Of a DNA stretch of 64,000 nt, positions 46,921-54,790 are shown one piece after another. The DNA is from Salinicoccus albus DSM 19776 (GTDB lineage: Bacteria; Bacillota; Bacilli; Staphylococcales; Salinicoccaceae). The position numbers and the translations under genes were made by a program. Under the pieces are notes generated by a model, which did not search any database, was not told where the DNA came from, and was given only the letters and a program-made list of their open reading frames with translations. Numbering within the stretch: the first letter of the stretch is position 1; each line of letters opens with the position of its first letter. The stretch covers positions 186,001 to 250,000 of the forward strand of contig NZ_ARQJ01000033.1 in the NCBI RefSeq assembly GCF_000385175.1, read 5' to 3'.

Positions 46921-46955
46921 ATAATAAAACCACACCGATGGATATCGATGTGGTT
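46921..46955 (-). terminator. Terminator after fakA
   Basis: Minus strand: 12-bp stem AACCACATCGAT/ATCGGTGTGGTT with one G-T pair, 4-base loop, then TTATTAT. Only 23 bases separate it from the sdaAB start, so sdaAB-sdaAA-recG-srtA probably rely on partial readthrough. Confidence 0.75.
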
Positions 46956-46963
46956 ATATATGC

Positions 46964-48607
46964 CTACTCTACAGATAGCAGATAACTATACACAGGCTGC
47001 CCACCATCGTGTATTTCAAATTCTACTTCATCATACTCTTTTTCTACAGCGCCAACAATACGCTCCACTTCCTCATGGCTGCCCTCATCACCGATAAGCA
47101 CAGTCACGATTTCGGAATCTTCATCAAGCATAGATTCGAGCAGGGCGCCTAGAACTGTTTCACGGGAGTCGTCTGCCGCTGTAATGTTACCGCCGTCAAT
47201 TCCCATATACTGGTCTTTTTTGATCTCCATGCCGTCAATCGTCGTATCTCTGATGGCATAAGTCACCTGACCGGTTTTTACATATTCGAGCGCTTCGGAC
47301 ATTGACTCCTGATTCTCTCCCAGTGCTGCATCCGGAGAAAAAGCCAGCAGTGCGGAGAGGCCTTCTGGTATCGACTGTGTCGGCACGACGGCCGCAGGGA
47401 TATCAAGCATCTTTTCAGCCTGCTCTGCTGCCATTATAATATTTTTATTGTTAGGGAGGATGATGACATTTTTAACATCCTCCCCTTCAATAATGCTAAG
47501 TATATCTTCTGTTGAAGGATTCATCGTCTGACCGCCGTTGATGACATGTGTCGCACCAATGCTTTGAAACAGTTTATCGATACCGGCACCCGAAGAAACC
47601 GTGATCACTGCCATATCATATGTTTTCTTTTCCATTGGCTTTTGGCCGGTATCATTCTTATCCTGTATCTCCCTGAACTGCTCACGCATGTTTTCTATCT
47701 TCATCCTGATGAGCTCACCGTATGTTGCACCGTAGGTCATTGCTTCGCCCGGCGTCTCTGTGTGCACATGCACCTTGGCCATTTCTTCGTCTGAAATGAC
47801 CAGCAGTGAATCACCAAAACCGCTCATATCTTCCCTGAATACCTCTTCATCAAAGTCCTTTTTGCCTTCTTCAAACCTGACCATGAATTCGGTACAGAAA
47901 CCGTACTGAATATCTTCTACTGTCATAAATTCATCGAAGTGGTGTTCATCGCTGACAAATTTTTCAGTATCGACGGATTCTGCTGTTTTAAGCGTTTCAC
48001 CTTTAAGCGCTGTGATAAACCCTTCATAGACATAAATCAGCCCCTGACCGCCGGAGTCGACCACACCAACTTCCTTGAGCACTGGCAGCAGATCGGGTGT
48101 GCGCGACAGCGAGGCTTTGGCTTCTTCGATCACACTTTCCATCAGTCCAATAAGGGAAGCGTCGGTATCTGCGGCTTCCTCTGCTTTAGCTGAAGCATCT
48201 TTTGCGACAGTCAGAATGGTGCCTTCCACTGGTTTCATAACCGCTTTATATGCTGTATTTACACCGGCTTTCATCGCTTCTGCAAATTCCGCAGCATCTA
48301 TTTCCGCGCGCTCCTCGACAGCTTTTGAAAAGCCTCTGAACAGCTGTGACAATATGACACCTGAATTCCCCCGCGCGCCCATCAGGAGGCCTTTAGAAAA
48401 ATGTCTGCCAACCGTACCGATATGGTCATCGCTCTTATCTTCCACTTCGCTGGCACCCGACGTCATGGATAAGTTCATATTGGTACCTGTATCACCATCA
48501 GGGACAGGGAATACATTTAATGAATCCACATATTCGGCATGCTGCCGGAGATTTTCGGCACCGCACAGAATCATATTTTTAAACATTTCGCCATCTATCT
48601 TATTCAT
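46964..48607 (-). CDS. fakA: Fatty acid kinase catalytic subunit FakA (DAK family)
   Basis: Phosphorylates exogenous fatty acids held by FakB proteins so that they enter phospholipids through PlsX/PlsY. 547 residues, almost the same as S. aureus. N-terminal DhaL-type kinase domain with PVPDGDTGTNMNLSM (metal-binding aspartates), SKGLLMGARGNSGVILSQL, PVEGTILTVAKDA, EVGVVDSGGQGL. Middle region HHFDEFMTVEDIQYGFCTEF, and C-terminal domain with ILPNNKNIIMAAEQ. No fakB lies in the window. Confidence 0.95.
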   Translation of the reverse strand: MNKIDGEMFKNMILCGAENLRQHAEYVDSLNVFPVPDGDTGTNMNLSMTSGASEVEDKSDDHIGTVGRHFSKGLLMGARGNSGVILSQLFRGFSKAVEERAEIDAAEFAEAMKAGVNTAYKAVMKPVEGTILTVAKDASAKAEEAADTDASLIGLMESVIEEAKASLSRTPDLLPVLKEVGVVDSGGQGLIYVYEGFITALKGETLKTAESVDTEKFVSDEHHFDEFMTVEDIQYGFCTEFMVRFEEGKKDFDEEVFREDMSGFGDSLLVISDEEMAKVHVHTETPGEAMTYGATYGELIRMKIENMREQFREIQDKNDTGQKPMEKKTYDMAVITVSSGAGIDKLFQSIGATHVINGGQTMNPSTEDILSIIEGEDVKNVIILPNNKNIIMAAEQAEKMLDIPAAVVPTQSIPEGLSALLAFSPDAALGENQESMSEALEYVKTGQVTYAIRDTTIDGMEIKKDQYMGIDGGNITAADDSRETVLGALLESMLDEDSEIVTVLIGDEGSHEEVERIVGAVEKEYDEVEFEIHDGGQPVYSYLLSVE

Positions 48608-48629
48608 TACTAATGCAAATCCTCCCTGC

Positions 48630-48998
48630 TCAATCCGCTGAATTGATGATTCTCACACCTTGGACATAAATATTAACCGCATTAATATTTAGTCCAAGTG
48701 TGCTTTCAAGTTTATATTTAACAGTTGTCTGGACATTTTGGGCTACTTCTGAAATTTTTATGCCGTAGCCCACGATAATGTACAGATCCACATCCAAATT
48801 TCCATCGTCATTTTCAACAATGACACCACGGGCATAGTTCTCTTTGCCAAGCAGTTCGGCAAAGCCGTCACGCACCTGATGTTTAGATGCCATACCTACA
48901 ACGCCGTAACTTTCCACTACAGCATTTCCTGCAATGTTTGCAATCACATCGATCGCGATATCAATGCTGCCGAATTCATTTTTTATTTCCAATGTCAT
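48630..48998 (-). CDS. Asp23/Gls24 family protein YloU
   Basis: Small protein of the alkaline-shock family. Start ATG 48998 (122 residues, MTLEIKNEFGSIDIAIDVIA), with GGGAGGGG upstream. The core GNAVVESYGVVGMASK, VIVENDDGNLDVDLYIIVGYG and the helix NVQTTVKYKLESTLGL are typical. It is always next to fakA in Firmicutes. The function is not settled; Asp23 itself is membrane-associated and linked to envelope stress. Confidence 0.93.
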   Translation of the reverse strand: MTLEIKNEFGSIDIAIDVIANIAGNAVVESYGVVGMASKHQVRDGFAELLGKENYARGVIVENDDGNLDVDLYIIVGYGIKISEVAQNVQTTVKYKLESTLGLNINAVNIYVQGVRIINSAD

Positions 48999-49325
48999 AA
49001 CTTCCCCTCCCTGACATATCATTTCATTATAATCAGATATACTCTATAAATACAAGTTAAATATTCACGTTATGTATAATATTTATTAATAAAAATCATT
49101 TGTCAGCTTTTATAATACTCATATCATTATAGTTTATCTGAACGATTATTGAAAACAATTTTAAAACAGGAGGATCGGTGGTAAAGAAATAATAACATCC
49201 GGCTGACTGGGTGGCATCAAGCACAATTCATGAATAAGAGAGACAATATGATAAAATATAAGAAAAGAGCGACCGTCTATACGGCACGTCTCAATTCCGC
49301 CCAGGGCGAAAGGAGATGATCTTAA
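48999..49325. other. Divergent intergenic region between yloU and the 141-residue gene
   Basis: 327 bases, AT-rich on the left. Towards yloU it holds a promoter (49026-49055). Towards the right I see no convincing -35/-10 pair for the plus strand. A 23-codon basic frame (49248-49319, MIKYKKRATVYTARLNSAQG...) ends at the ribosome binding site of the next gene and could be a leader peptide, but its own site (AGAGAG) is weak. A GTG after AGGAGG at 49181 opens only four codons. Confidence 0.4.
49026..49055 (-). promoter_or_regulatory. Promoter of yloU-fakA
   Basis: Minus strand: -10 TATAAT (49026-49031), 18-base spacer, -35 TTGTAT (49050-49055), 27 bases before the yloU ATG. Confidence 0.55.
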
Positions 49326-49751
49326 ATGCAAGGCATCAATGTACAGGAATATGAAGAGCATGAAATTCTCGATACAGAGACGCATTATCTGAACATTTTC
49401 GAAACAGGCCAAACCAGCGTCAGCCTCACATCCTTCGGCGCAGGGTTCATCGATATTACAAAAGTCATCATGCTCGATAAGAATTCAGATGAGATTACCG
49501 TCTACTATGTAGAAAAGAATAATATCAGAGGTATACCGTATGACCCGGAAGCGTTTGATGCAGAGTCAATCTGGGAACGGTTTTCATCAGAGATCGACCG
49601 CAATCCGGATACGCTCATAGAACGGACCATTTTTGCCAAGAAGGGCGCAGCTAAAGAATTTTCCAGGGAGGAATATGGCATCGACCATCCTTTCAACTTT
49701 TCAGAAGTATTCTTCAACAGCACTTTCTACAGGGAAAATACGGGCGATTGA
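49326..49751 (+). CDS. Hypothetical protein, 141 residues
   Basis: I do not recognise this protein. It has an AAAGGAG site ten bases before the ATG, ordinary base composition, and no competing frame, so it looks real. It is acidic and soluble with no signal peptide or membrane helix. It alternates beta-like stretches (HYLNIFETGQTSVSLTSFG, FIDITKVIMLDKN, ITVYYVEKNN) and ends in a charged part with aromatic residues (HPFNFSEVFFNSTFYREN). No cysteine and no nucleotide-binding motif. It stands alone on the plus strand between yloU and rpmB. Confidence 0.65.
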   Translation: MQGINVQEYEEHEILDTETHYLNIFETGQTSVSLTSFGAGFIDITKVIMLDKNSDEITVYYVEKNNIRGIPYDPEAFDAESIWERFSSEIDRNPDTLIERTIFAKKGAAKEFSREEYGIDHPFNFSEVFFNSTFYRENTGD

Positions 49752-49793
49752 CCAGACTCCGGGCATGCTCAGTGTCCGCTCAATATAATCCGG

Positions 49794-49822
49794 TAGACAG
49801 ATAAAAATAAATCGTGTATTAT
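49794..49822 (+). promoter_or_regulatory. Promoter of rpmB
   Basis: Plus strand: -35 TAGACA (49794-49799), 17-base spacer, -10 TATTAT (49817-49822), about 60 bases before the rpmB ATG. Confidence 0.72.
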
Positions 49823-49883
49823 ATTAGAGTATGCTAAGAAAAACTATTAAGCATTATGGAACTTTATAAAAGGAGATGAAAAT

Positions 49884-50072
49884 ATGTCAAAAATATGCTA
49901 TGTAACCGGCCGTAAAGCTGCATCCGGCAATAACCGTTCACATGCGATGAACGCCAACAAAAGAAAGTTCGGCGCCAACCTTCAAAAGGTAAAAATCATG
50001 GTTGACGGCAAACCAAAAAAAGTCTGGGTTTCTGCCCGTGCACTTAAATCCGGTAAAGTACAGCGTGTATAA
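49884..50072 (+). CDS. rpmB: 50S ribosomal protein L28
   Basis: 62 residues, very basic. Begins [20 protein letters not shown] and continues [16 protein letters not shown]; ends [13 protein letters not shown] single Cys at position 5, so this is a variant without the four-cysteine zinc ribbon. AAAGGAG site. Monocistronic, with its own promoter and terminator, as in Bacillus and Staphylococcus. Confidence 0.97.
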   Translation: MSKICYVTGRKAASGNNRSHAMNANKRKFGANLQKVKIMVDGKPKKVWVSARALKSGKVQRV

Positions 50073-50080
50073 CACATTAT

Positions 50081-50114
50081 AAAATCCATTCGGCTGAAGC
50101 CGAATGGATTTTTT
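50081..50114. terminator. Bidirectional terminator between rpmB and the DUF554 gene
   Basis: Near-perfect hairpin: arms AAAATCCATTCGGC/GCCGAATGGATTTT around TGAA, with T-run on the right and A-rich flank on the left. It serves both convergent genes. Confidence 0.92.
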
Positions 50115-50127
50115 ATACTTTCGGATT

Positions 50128-50829
50128 TTAGAAGAAATTCATTATATAAATGATGAACATGCCTGTGAAAATGGCCGGTATCATATTCCCTACTCTCATT
50201 CTGGTGATGTTCAGCATATTCATCGCAATTGCGAGCAGAATGACACCGCCGGTCGCTGAGACCTGATGTATCATCTGGTCAAGTACGCGTTCAGGGATGA
50301 ACGATGCAATCTGCTGTGCGGATAAAATGATGCCGGATTCATATAGGAATGTCGGCACGCCGGAGATGATCACCCCGAGGCCGTATGTGGTCGTCATGAC
50401 AATCGCGATGAAAAAGTCCATAGTCGCTTTCGTATATAGAACTTCGTTTGAACCCTGCAGTCCGGCATCCAATCCCCCGACAATGGCCATTGCACTGACG
50501 ATAAACACGAGGGTGCCTGAAACAAACCCCTGGGACAGATTGCCTGAATGTCTATCGCCAAGCTTATACTCCATCCAGTGGCCGAGGCGGTTGAGCATTT
50601 CTTCCAGCTTGATCACTTCACCAATGACCACACCGATAATGAGACTGAGCAGGGTGACGATGATATTGTCTGCACTCACGACCATCTGGATGCCCAGCGT
50701 CATAATCACCAGTGCCTGGATTTTCATAATTGAATCCTTGATATGTTCAGGTATGAATGTAAATATCAAGCCCAGTGCCCCGCCGACAACTATGGCCAGG
50801 CCGTTGGCTATTGCACCCGATAAAAACAT
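50128..50829 (-). CDS. DUF554 family membrane protein (YdfK-like)
   Basis: 233 residues with about seven hydrophobic helices and glycine-rich helix starts (GAIANGLAIVVGGALGLIF). Conserved family parts: LGIQMVVSADN, GVVIGEVIKLEEMLNRLG, GFVSGTLVFIVSAMAIVGGLDAGLQG region, VGNMIPAIF. The function of the family is unknown; transport is a guess. GGAGGTGG site upstream. Confidence 0.85.
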   Translation of the reverse strand: MFLSGAIANGLAIVVGGALGLIFTFIPEHIKDSIMKIQALVIMTLGIQMVVSADNIIVTLLSLIIGVVIGEVIKLEEMLNRLGHWMEYKLGDRHSGNLSQGFVSGTLVFIVSAMAIVGGLDAGLQGSNEVLYTKATMDFFIAIVMTTTYGLGVIISGVPTFLYESGIILSAQQIASFIPERVLDQMIHQVSATGGVILLAIAMNMLNITRMRVGNMIPAIFTGMFIIYIMNFF

Positions 50830-50850
50830 CCGGCCACCTCCTCTGGTATG

Positions 50851-51480
50851 CTAGTCTTTTGATTGTATCATAAGAATATCATGGCTGGTGGCAACTTCAC
50901 CGGAATCTTCTATAAATTCGTTGCTGATTGTCAGGGTAGTACCAAACTCAAGGGGCTCATCGGCCAAATCATATAAAAAGCCGGCCAAGGAAAGTTCAGT
51001 CTGGTCATTGAGCGGCACGAACGATACATATTTCATACCGGACTGCCTGGATACTGTATGGTTACCCGAAGGCAGCAGTCTAATAACATTCTGATGATCC
51101 AGTATTTTAATCTTCACCTTTTTCAACGCTTCATGCATCAACAGATGAACATTGGCAAGGGTATGATCCATCCTGCCGCCGGTCGCGCCATACACATGGA
51201 TCGAATCATATCCTTTGGCAACCAGGTCGGTGAGACAGAGGGCGAGATCCGTATCATCCTTTTCCTTAGGTACTGGATTGATGTCCAGCTGCTCCTTAAT
51301 ATACCTTCTTTCAAATTCGGTAATCGAATCAAAATCTCCGAATGTATACGCAGGGGTAATCCCTGCTTTTAAAAGCAAAAAAACACCATGATCGACACCT
51401 GCCCACCGTTCGTTTTCAGTTTCCCTGAATACCGGCTCAAGTTTCTCAGGCATCTCCCTGACCAGGACATTGATATGCAT
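50851..51480 (-). CDS. thiN: Thiamine pyrophosphokinase
   Basis: Makes thiamine diphosphate from thiamine and ATP. Start ATG 51480 (209 residues, MHINVLVREMPEKLEPVF), after AAAGGGTG; the longer frame reads into rpe. Motifs: WAGVDHGVFLLLKAGI, GDFDSI, KEKDDTDLALCL with catalytic acidic residues, YGATGGRMDHTLANVHLL. Five bases after rpe. Confidence 0.94.
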   Translation of the reverse strand: MHINVLVREMPEKLEPVFRETENERWAGVDHGVFLLLKAGITPAYTFGDFDSITEFERRYIKEQLDINPVPKEKDDTDLALCLTDLVAKGYDSIHVYGATGGRMDHTLANVHLLMHEALKKVKIKILDHQNVIRLLPSGNHTVSRQSGMKYVSFVPLNDQTELSLAGFLYDLADEPLEFGTTLTISNEFIEDSGEVATSHDILMIQSKD

Positions 51481-51485
51481 GATCT

Positions 51486-52130
51486 TCACCCTTTCATTTC
51501 CAGAATGGCCTGCCGGGGATTCACTGACTGGAACAGATAGGAACCGCTGACAAACAAATCCGCGCCCCTGCGCCTGCAAATCGCTGCAGTTTCATGGTCA
51601 ATGCCGCCGTCCACTTCAATATCAAAGTCAAAACGGCCGCTGCTGCGCATATCATTCAACTCGCCGATCTTGTCCGCGCACGAGCCGATGAACGACTGAC
51701 CGCCAAAACCGGGGTTAACTGTCATGATCAGGACAAAATCAATCTCGGGCAACAGATGTTTAATACTTTGGACCGGTGTATGAGGGTTAAGGGCAATACC
51801 GGCTCTCATCCCGTTTTTCTGAATCAACTGCATCACACGGTGCGGATGCTGGGTCGCTTCAATATGGAACGACACCATATCCACCTCCATTTCCTTAAAT
51901 TCGGGGATGAACTGCTCCGGCTGATTCGTCATCAGATGAACATCAACCGGAATTGATGCATGTTCCGAGATCGCTTTGACTACAGGCAGGCCGAATGAAA
52001 TATTCGGCACGAATTGTCCATCCATGATATCCAGGTGGAAAATATCAGCCCCTGCCGTTTCCATGTCTTCTATCTCTTGGCCCAATCTCGTAAAATCACT
52101 TGCCAAAAGTGATGGCAGAATCTTAACCAT
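51486..52130 (-). CDS. rpe: Ribulose-phosphate 3-epimerase
   Basis: Pentose phosphate pathway enzyme. 214 residues, TIM barrel. ILPSLLASDF, HLDIMDGQFVPNISFG (metal His and Asp), VDVHLM, VSFHIEA, MTVNPGFGGQSF, EVDGGI. GAGAGG site in the end of rsgA. Confidence 0.97.
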   Translation of the reverse strand: MVKILPSLLASDFTRLGQEIEDMETAGADIFHLDIMDGQFVPNISFGLPVVKAISEHASIPVDVHLMTNQPEQFIPEFKEMEVDMVSFHIEATQHPHRVMQLIQKNGMRAGIALNPHTPVQSIKHLLPEIDFVLIMTVNPGFGGQSFIGSCADKIGELNDMRSSGRFDFDIEVDGGIDHETAAICRRRGADLFVSGSYLFQSVNPRQAILEMKG

Positions 52131-52133
52131 ATT

Positions 52134-52997
52134 TCAGTACCTCTCTTTCCTGTTTTCTATTTCCTGATAGATTGCAAGGTAGCTGTCATACCGGCTCCGG
52201 GGGAGCTCACCATGCTCTACAGCAGATTTGACCCTGCACTTCGGTTCATTTTTATGGAGGCACTCCCTGAACTTGCAATGTTCACTAAACTTATTGAAAT
52301 CCGGGAAGCAGAATTTAATATTATACTGATCAATCGCTCTGAAATCGATCGTGCTGAAACCTGGCGTATCAGCAATCATGCCGCCGCCCACCTTCACCAG
52401 TTCAACATGTCTCGTCGTGTGTTTCCCCCGATTGAGAGCATTGGATATCTCACCTGTATCCAGTTTCAGCCCCGGTACAAGCGTATTGAGCAGGGTGGAT
52501 TTGCCTACGCCCGACTGGCCGGCGAGCACGCTGATCCTACCTTGAAATATTCCCGCCAGATCTGTGTTGATATCATCCCGATCCGTAAAATGGATCGGAT
52601 AGATATTTTCATACACTGACTGTATTTCTTTTTGGATGGCGATTTCAGAGAGATCGGACTTTGTTATGACCACCACGGGATTCATATCATGCGCTTCACT
52701 GTAGGCCAAAAATCGGTCCAGCAAGTAATAACTGAACTCCGGTGACCGCATGCTCATCGTAATTAATATTTGATCGATGTTGGCCACCTGTGGCCTTTTC
52801 AGGGAATTTTTTCTCACGTCAATTTCAGTGATAAAGCCACCGGTTTCATTTTCCACCTGAAAATAGACAATATCTCCCACAAGCGGTGATTCCGCCGTTT
52901 TTCTGAATTTGCCGCGTGCGCGTGTTTCATAGACAAACCCTTCGTGCTCAACGTAATAAAATCCGCTTAATGCTTTAACAATCCTGCCTTTTAGCAT
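52134..52997 (-). CDS. rsgA: Ribosome small subunit-dependent GTPase RsgA
   Basis: Circularly permuted GTPase that checks late 30S maturation. 287 residues. OB fold (1-65), G4 TKSD (112-115) ahead of G1 GQSGVGKS (160-167), G3 DTPGFS, and a C-terminal zinc domain with CKFRECLHKNEPKCRVK. ATG after GGGGTGAG. First gene of rsgA-rpe-thiN; it has lost its usual contact with prkC because of the inserted rhodanese and P450 genes. Confidence 0.96.
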   Translation of the reverse strand: MLKGRIVKALSGFYYVEHEGFVYETRARGKFRKTAESPLVGDIVYFQVENETGGFITEIDVRKNSLKRPQVANIDQILITMSMRSPEFSYYLLDRFLAYSEAHDMNPVVVITKSDLSEIAIQKEIQSVYENIYPIHFTDRDDINTDLAGIFQGRISVLAGQSGVGKSTLLNTLVPGLKLDTGEISNALNRGKHTTRHVELVKVGGGMIADTPGFSTIDFRAIDQYNIKFCFPDFNKFSEHCKFRECLHKNEPKCRVKSAVEHGELPRSRYDSYLAIYQEIENRKERY

Positions 52998-53024
52998 ACC
53001 TCACCCCGTTATCAGTTTCCCTTT

Positions 53025-53055
53025 ATTATAACAGTTTCCATGATTATGATAAAAT
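53025..53055. promoter_or_regulatory. Divergent promoters of rsgA and the rhodanese gene
   Basis: Minus strand towards rsgA: extended -10 TGTTATAAT (TATAAT 53025-53030), 17-base spacer, weak -35 TTTATC (53048-53053). Plus strand: extended -10 TGATAAAAT ending at 53055 with no good -35. The two overlap. Confidence 0.5.
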
Positions 53056-53088
53056 GGGTCCAGAAACCAGACTAGGAGGAATGACTAA

Positions 53089-53394
53089 ATGGCGGAAACA
53101 ATTGATGCAGGTTCAGTGAACGATGTTTTGAGAGCGGATGGTAATGTCCTCATCGATGTGAGGGAAACCCCCGAATTACAGGAAACCGGCTTCATACCGG
53201 GAGCTCTCCACTATCCGATGTCCAGCTTCGAAAGTACAATTCCGAGCCTGGACAAGGATAAGACATACTATGTGATATGCAGATCGGGCAGACGCAGTGA
53301 AAAAGTACAACACCATCTGCTCGAAGATGGCTTCGACGCAGTGAACGTTTTAGGCGGTATGGAGGCTTATGAAGGCCCCGTCAACCACCTCTGA
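53089..53394 (+). CDS. Rhodanese-like domain protein
   Basis: 101 residues, a single rhodanese domain: LIDVRETPELQETGFIPGALH, then the active-site loop CRSGRRS with Cys64, and VLGGMEAYEG. Single-domain members move sulfane sulfur. The substrate here is unknown. AGGAGGAATG lies upstream of the ATG. Plus strand, divergent from rsgA and convergent with the P450 gene. Confidence 0.88.
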   Translation: MAETIDAGSVNDVLRADGNVLIDVRETPELQETGFIPGALHYPMSSFESTIPSLDKDKTYYVICRSGRRSEKVQHHLLEDGFDAVNVLGGMEAYEGPVNHL

Positions 53395-53420
53395 TGACAA
53401 TGGATTAATTGCAGGAATAT

Positions 53421-53450
53421 AAAAACCATCAGCAAATGCTGATGGTTTTT
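53421..53450. terminator. Bidirectional terminator between the rhodanese gene and oleT
   Basis: Perfect 14-bp hairpin: arms AAAAACCATCAGCA/TGCTGATGGTTTTT with a 2-base centre. It has A-run and T-run on both sides and serves both convergent genes. Confidence 0.92.
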
Positions 53451-53453
53451 ATA

Positions 53454-54725
53454 TTAGTTACGATCTACATTTTCACTTACATTTTCGATCACAAACCCGC
53501 TCTTTATATATCCCGGGATGCTGTTCAGATCTACAGTCAGATCCTGTTGTGGAACATCATACGAAATCCTGTCAGCAAAGTACTTCATCGTTTCTTCCAT
53601 GATGATGATCGTCATCCACTCGCCTGCACAGCGGTGGTTGGTATAATAGTCCCCGCCGCCTTGCGGAATCAGATCGAAAGGACTGCCGTCCCACTCTTTA
53701 AAACGTTCCGGATAGAATTCATTGGCATTTTCAAATACATCATCACGATGCATCGTACCATAAATGTCGATGACCATCATCGTATCCTTTTCGATGGCGT
53801 GACCGTCAAATTCGATATCCGTTTTAGCTTTACCCGGAAGAAATGGAACGAACGGATAATATCTTCTCACTTCCTGAGAGAACATATATGCATAATCGTC
53901 ATCAGATTTGATCTTTTCTTTAGAAATTGGATGCTCATGCATGGCCAGCAGGCCAAATGACACGAAACGGTTGATTGCGATAAGCGGCCGGAAAGTGTTC
54001 ATCAGATCGATGGCGCAAAGCCTTGAGTCCATCGGGTTGCCTTTATAGTCTTCCCAGTGGGCAAACTCATAAAGCGCGGTACCTTCCGGCGGAAAGATTT
54101 TCCCTTTGCGTGTCTGGATAATCTGGTCTTCCAGCCAGTCCTCTACCCGGCGGCGTGCATCCTTTGATTTCTTATATCCCTTAAATGCGGTACCGAGTCC
54201 ACGGAAAGAATCAATCATGATATCCATATCCGTGGCTATTTCTTCAACTTTCTCTTCCGGCGCCTGCACGCCTGCCCATTTGGTTCCTACTTTGGTCAGC
54301 AGGATAATGGACTCTCTGTAGATGTTGATCTGATCCATCTGTTCCATTCTGTGTGTGTTCATATACCAGTGGTTGCGTGTAAGCTCTCTGAGGTGTTTCA
54401 AATTCCCTTCTGTCATGAGCGACATGAAAAGTGCTTTTCTGTCGATGTGCTGTTTGCCGGTAGTCGTATGGATGGCACCTTTGCCAAACAGCGTATTTAC
54501 AAGACGTTTCGGCAAAGTGCCTGCACGTTCAATCTTGTCATTGTCGTAGAATAGTTCCGCCGCTCTTTTACCACTGATTACCAAGGCGCGTTTTCCACCC
54601 AGCACCCTTGTTTCAAAAATGTTGTCAGAACCCAGTCGCTGTCTCTGATTTTCCGTATAGAGATAGCCCTGCTTCATCACTTTCAAGGTATTGTCGAGAC
54701 CTGTGTCCCTTTTAATAGTGCTCAT
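53454..54725 (-). CDS. oleT: CYP152 P450 peroxygenase, OleT-type fatty acid decarboxylase
   Basis: Peroxide-dependent P450 predicted to turn long-chain fatty acids into terminal alkenes plus CO2, with some alpha/beta-hydroxylation. 423 residues. Haem-ligand Cys366 lies in GGGDYYTNHRCAGEW. Compared from memory with OleT of Jeotgalicoccus (422 residues), the decisive residues sit in register with a +1 shift: Phe80, His86 (GKGAIH; hydroxylating relatives have Gln here), and substrate-carboxylate Arg246 in TFRPLIA. Long stretches appear identical (KALFMSLMTEGNL, DLMNTFRPLIAINRFVSFGL). ATG after GGAGGAG. It sits between prkC and rsgA, where related genomes have no P450. No redox partner gene is nearby, as expected for a peroxygenase. 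Confidence 0.92.
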   Translation of the reverse strand: MSTIKRDTGLDNTLKVMKQGYLYTENQRQRLGSDNIFETRVLGGKRALVISGKRAAELFYDNDKIERAGTLPKRLVNTLFGKGAIHTTTGKQHIDRKALFMSLMTEGNLKHLRELTRNHWYMNTHRMEQMDQINIYRESIILLTKVGTKWAGVQAPEEKVEEIATDMDIMIDSFRGLGTAFKGYKKSKDARRRVEDWLEDQIIQTRKGKIFPPEGTALYEFAHWEDYKGNPMDSRLCAIDLMNTFRPLIAINRFVSFGLLAMHEHPISKEKIKSDDDYAYMFSQEVRRYYPFVPFLPGKAKTDIEFDGHAIEKDTMMVIDIYGTMHRDDVFENANEFYPERFKEWDGSPFDLIPQGGGDYYTNHRCAGEWMTIIIMEETMKYFADRISYDVPQQDLTVDLNSIPGYIKSGFVIENVSENVDRN

Positions 54726-54757
54726 ACGTTCTCCTCCAATTTCAGTCTTCCTTAATC

Positions 54758-54787
54758 ATTATATATAATCAACTGCCTGAATGCCAA
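54758..54787 (-). promoter_or_regulatory. Promoter of oleT
   Basis: Minus strand: -35 TTGGCA (54782-54787), 18-base spacer, -10 TATAAT (54758-54763). The -10 lies in the palindrome ATTATATATAAT. The -35 begins 4 bases after the prkC stop; no terminator separates the genes. Confidence 0.75.
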
Positions 54788-54790
54788 CAA

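Noticed and set aside
49181-49195. AGGAGG followed by GTG opening four codons
   Set aside because: Too short to call a gene; no downstream frame it could control at the right distance.
49161-49412. 83-codon minus-strand frame over the yloU upstream region
   Set aside because: It overlaps the start of the better-supported plus-strand 141-residue gene, with no ribosome binding site.
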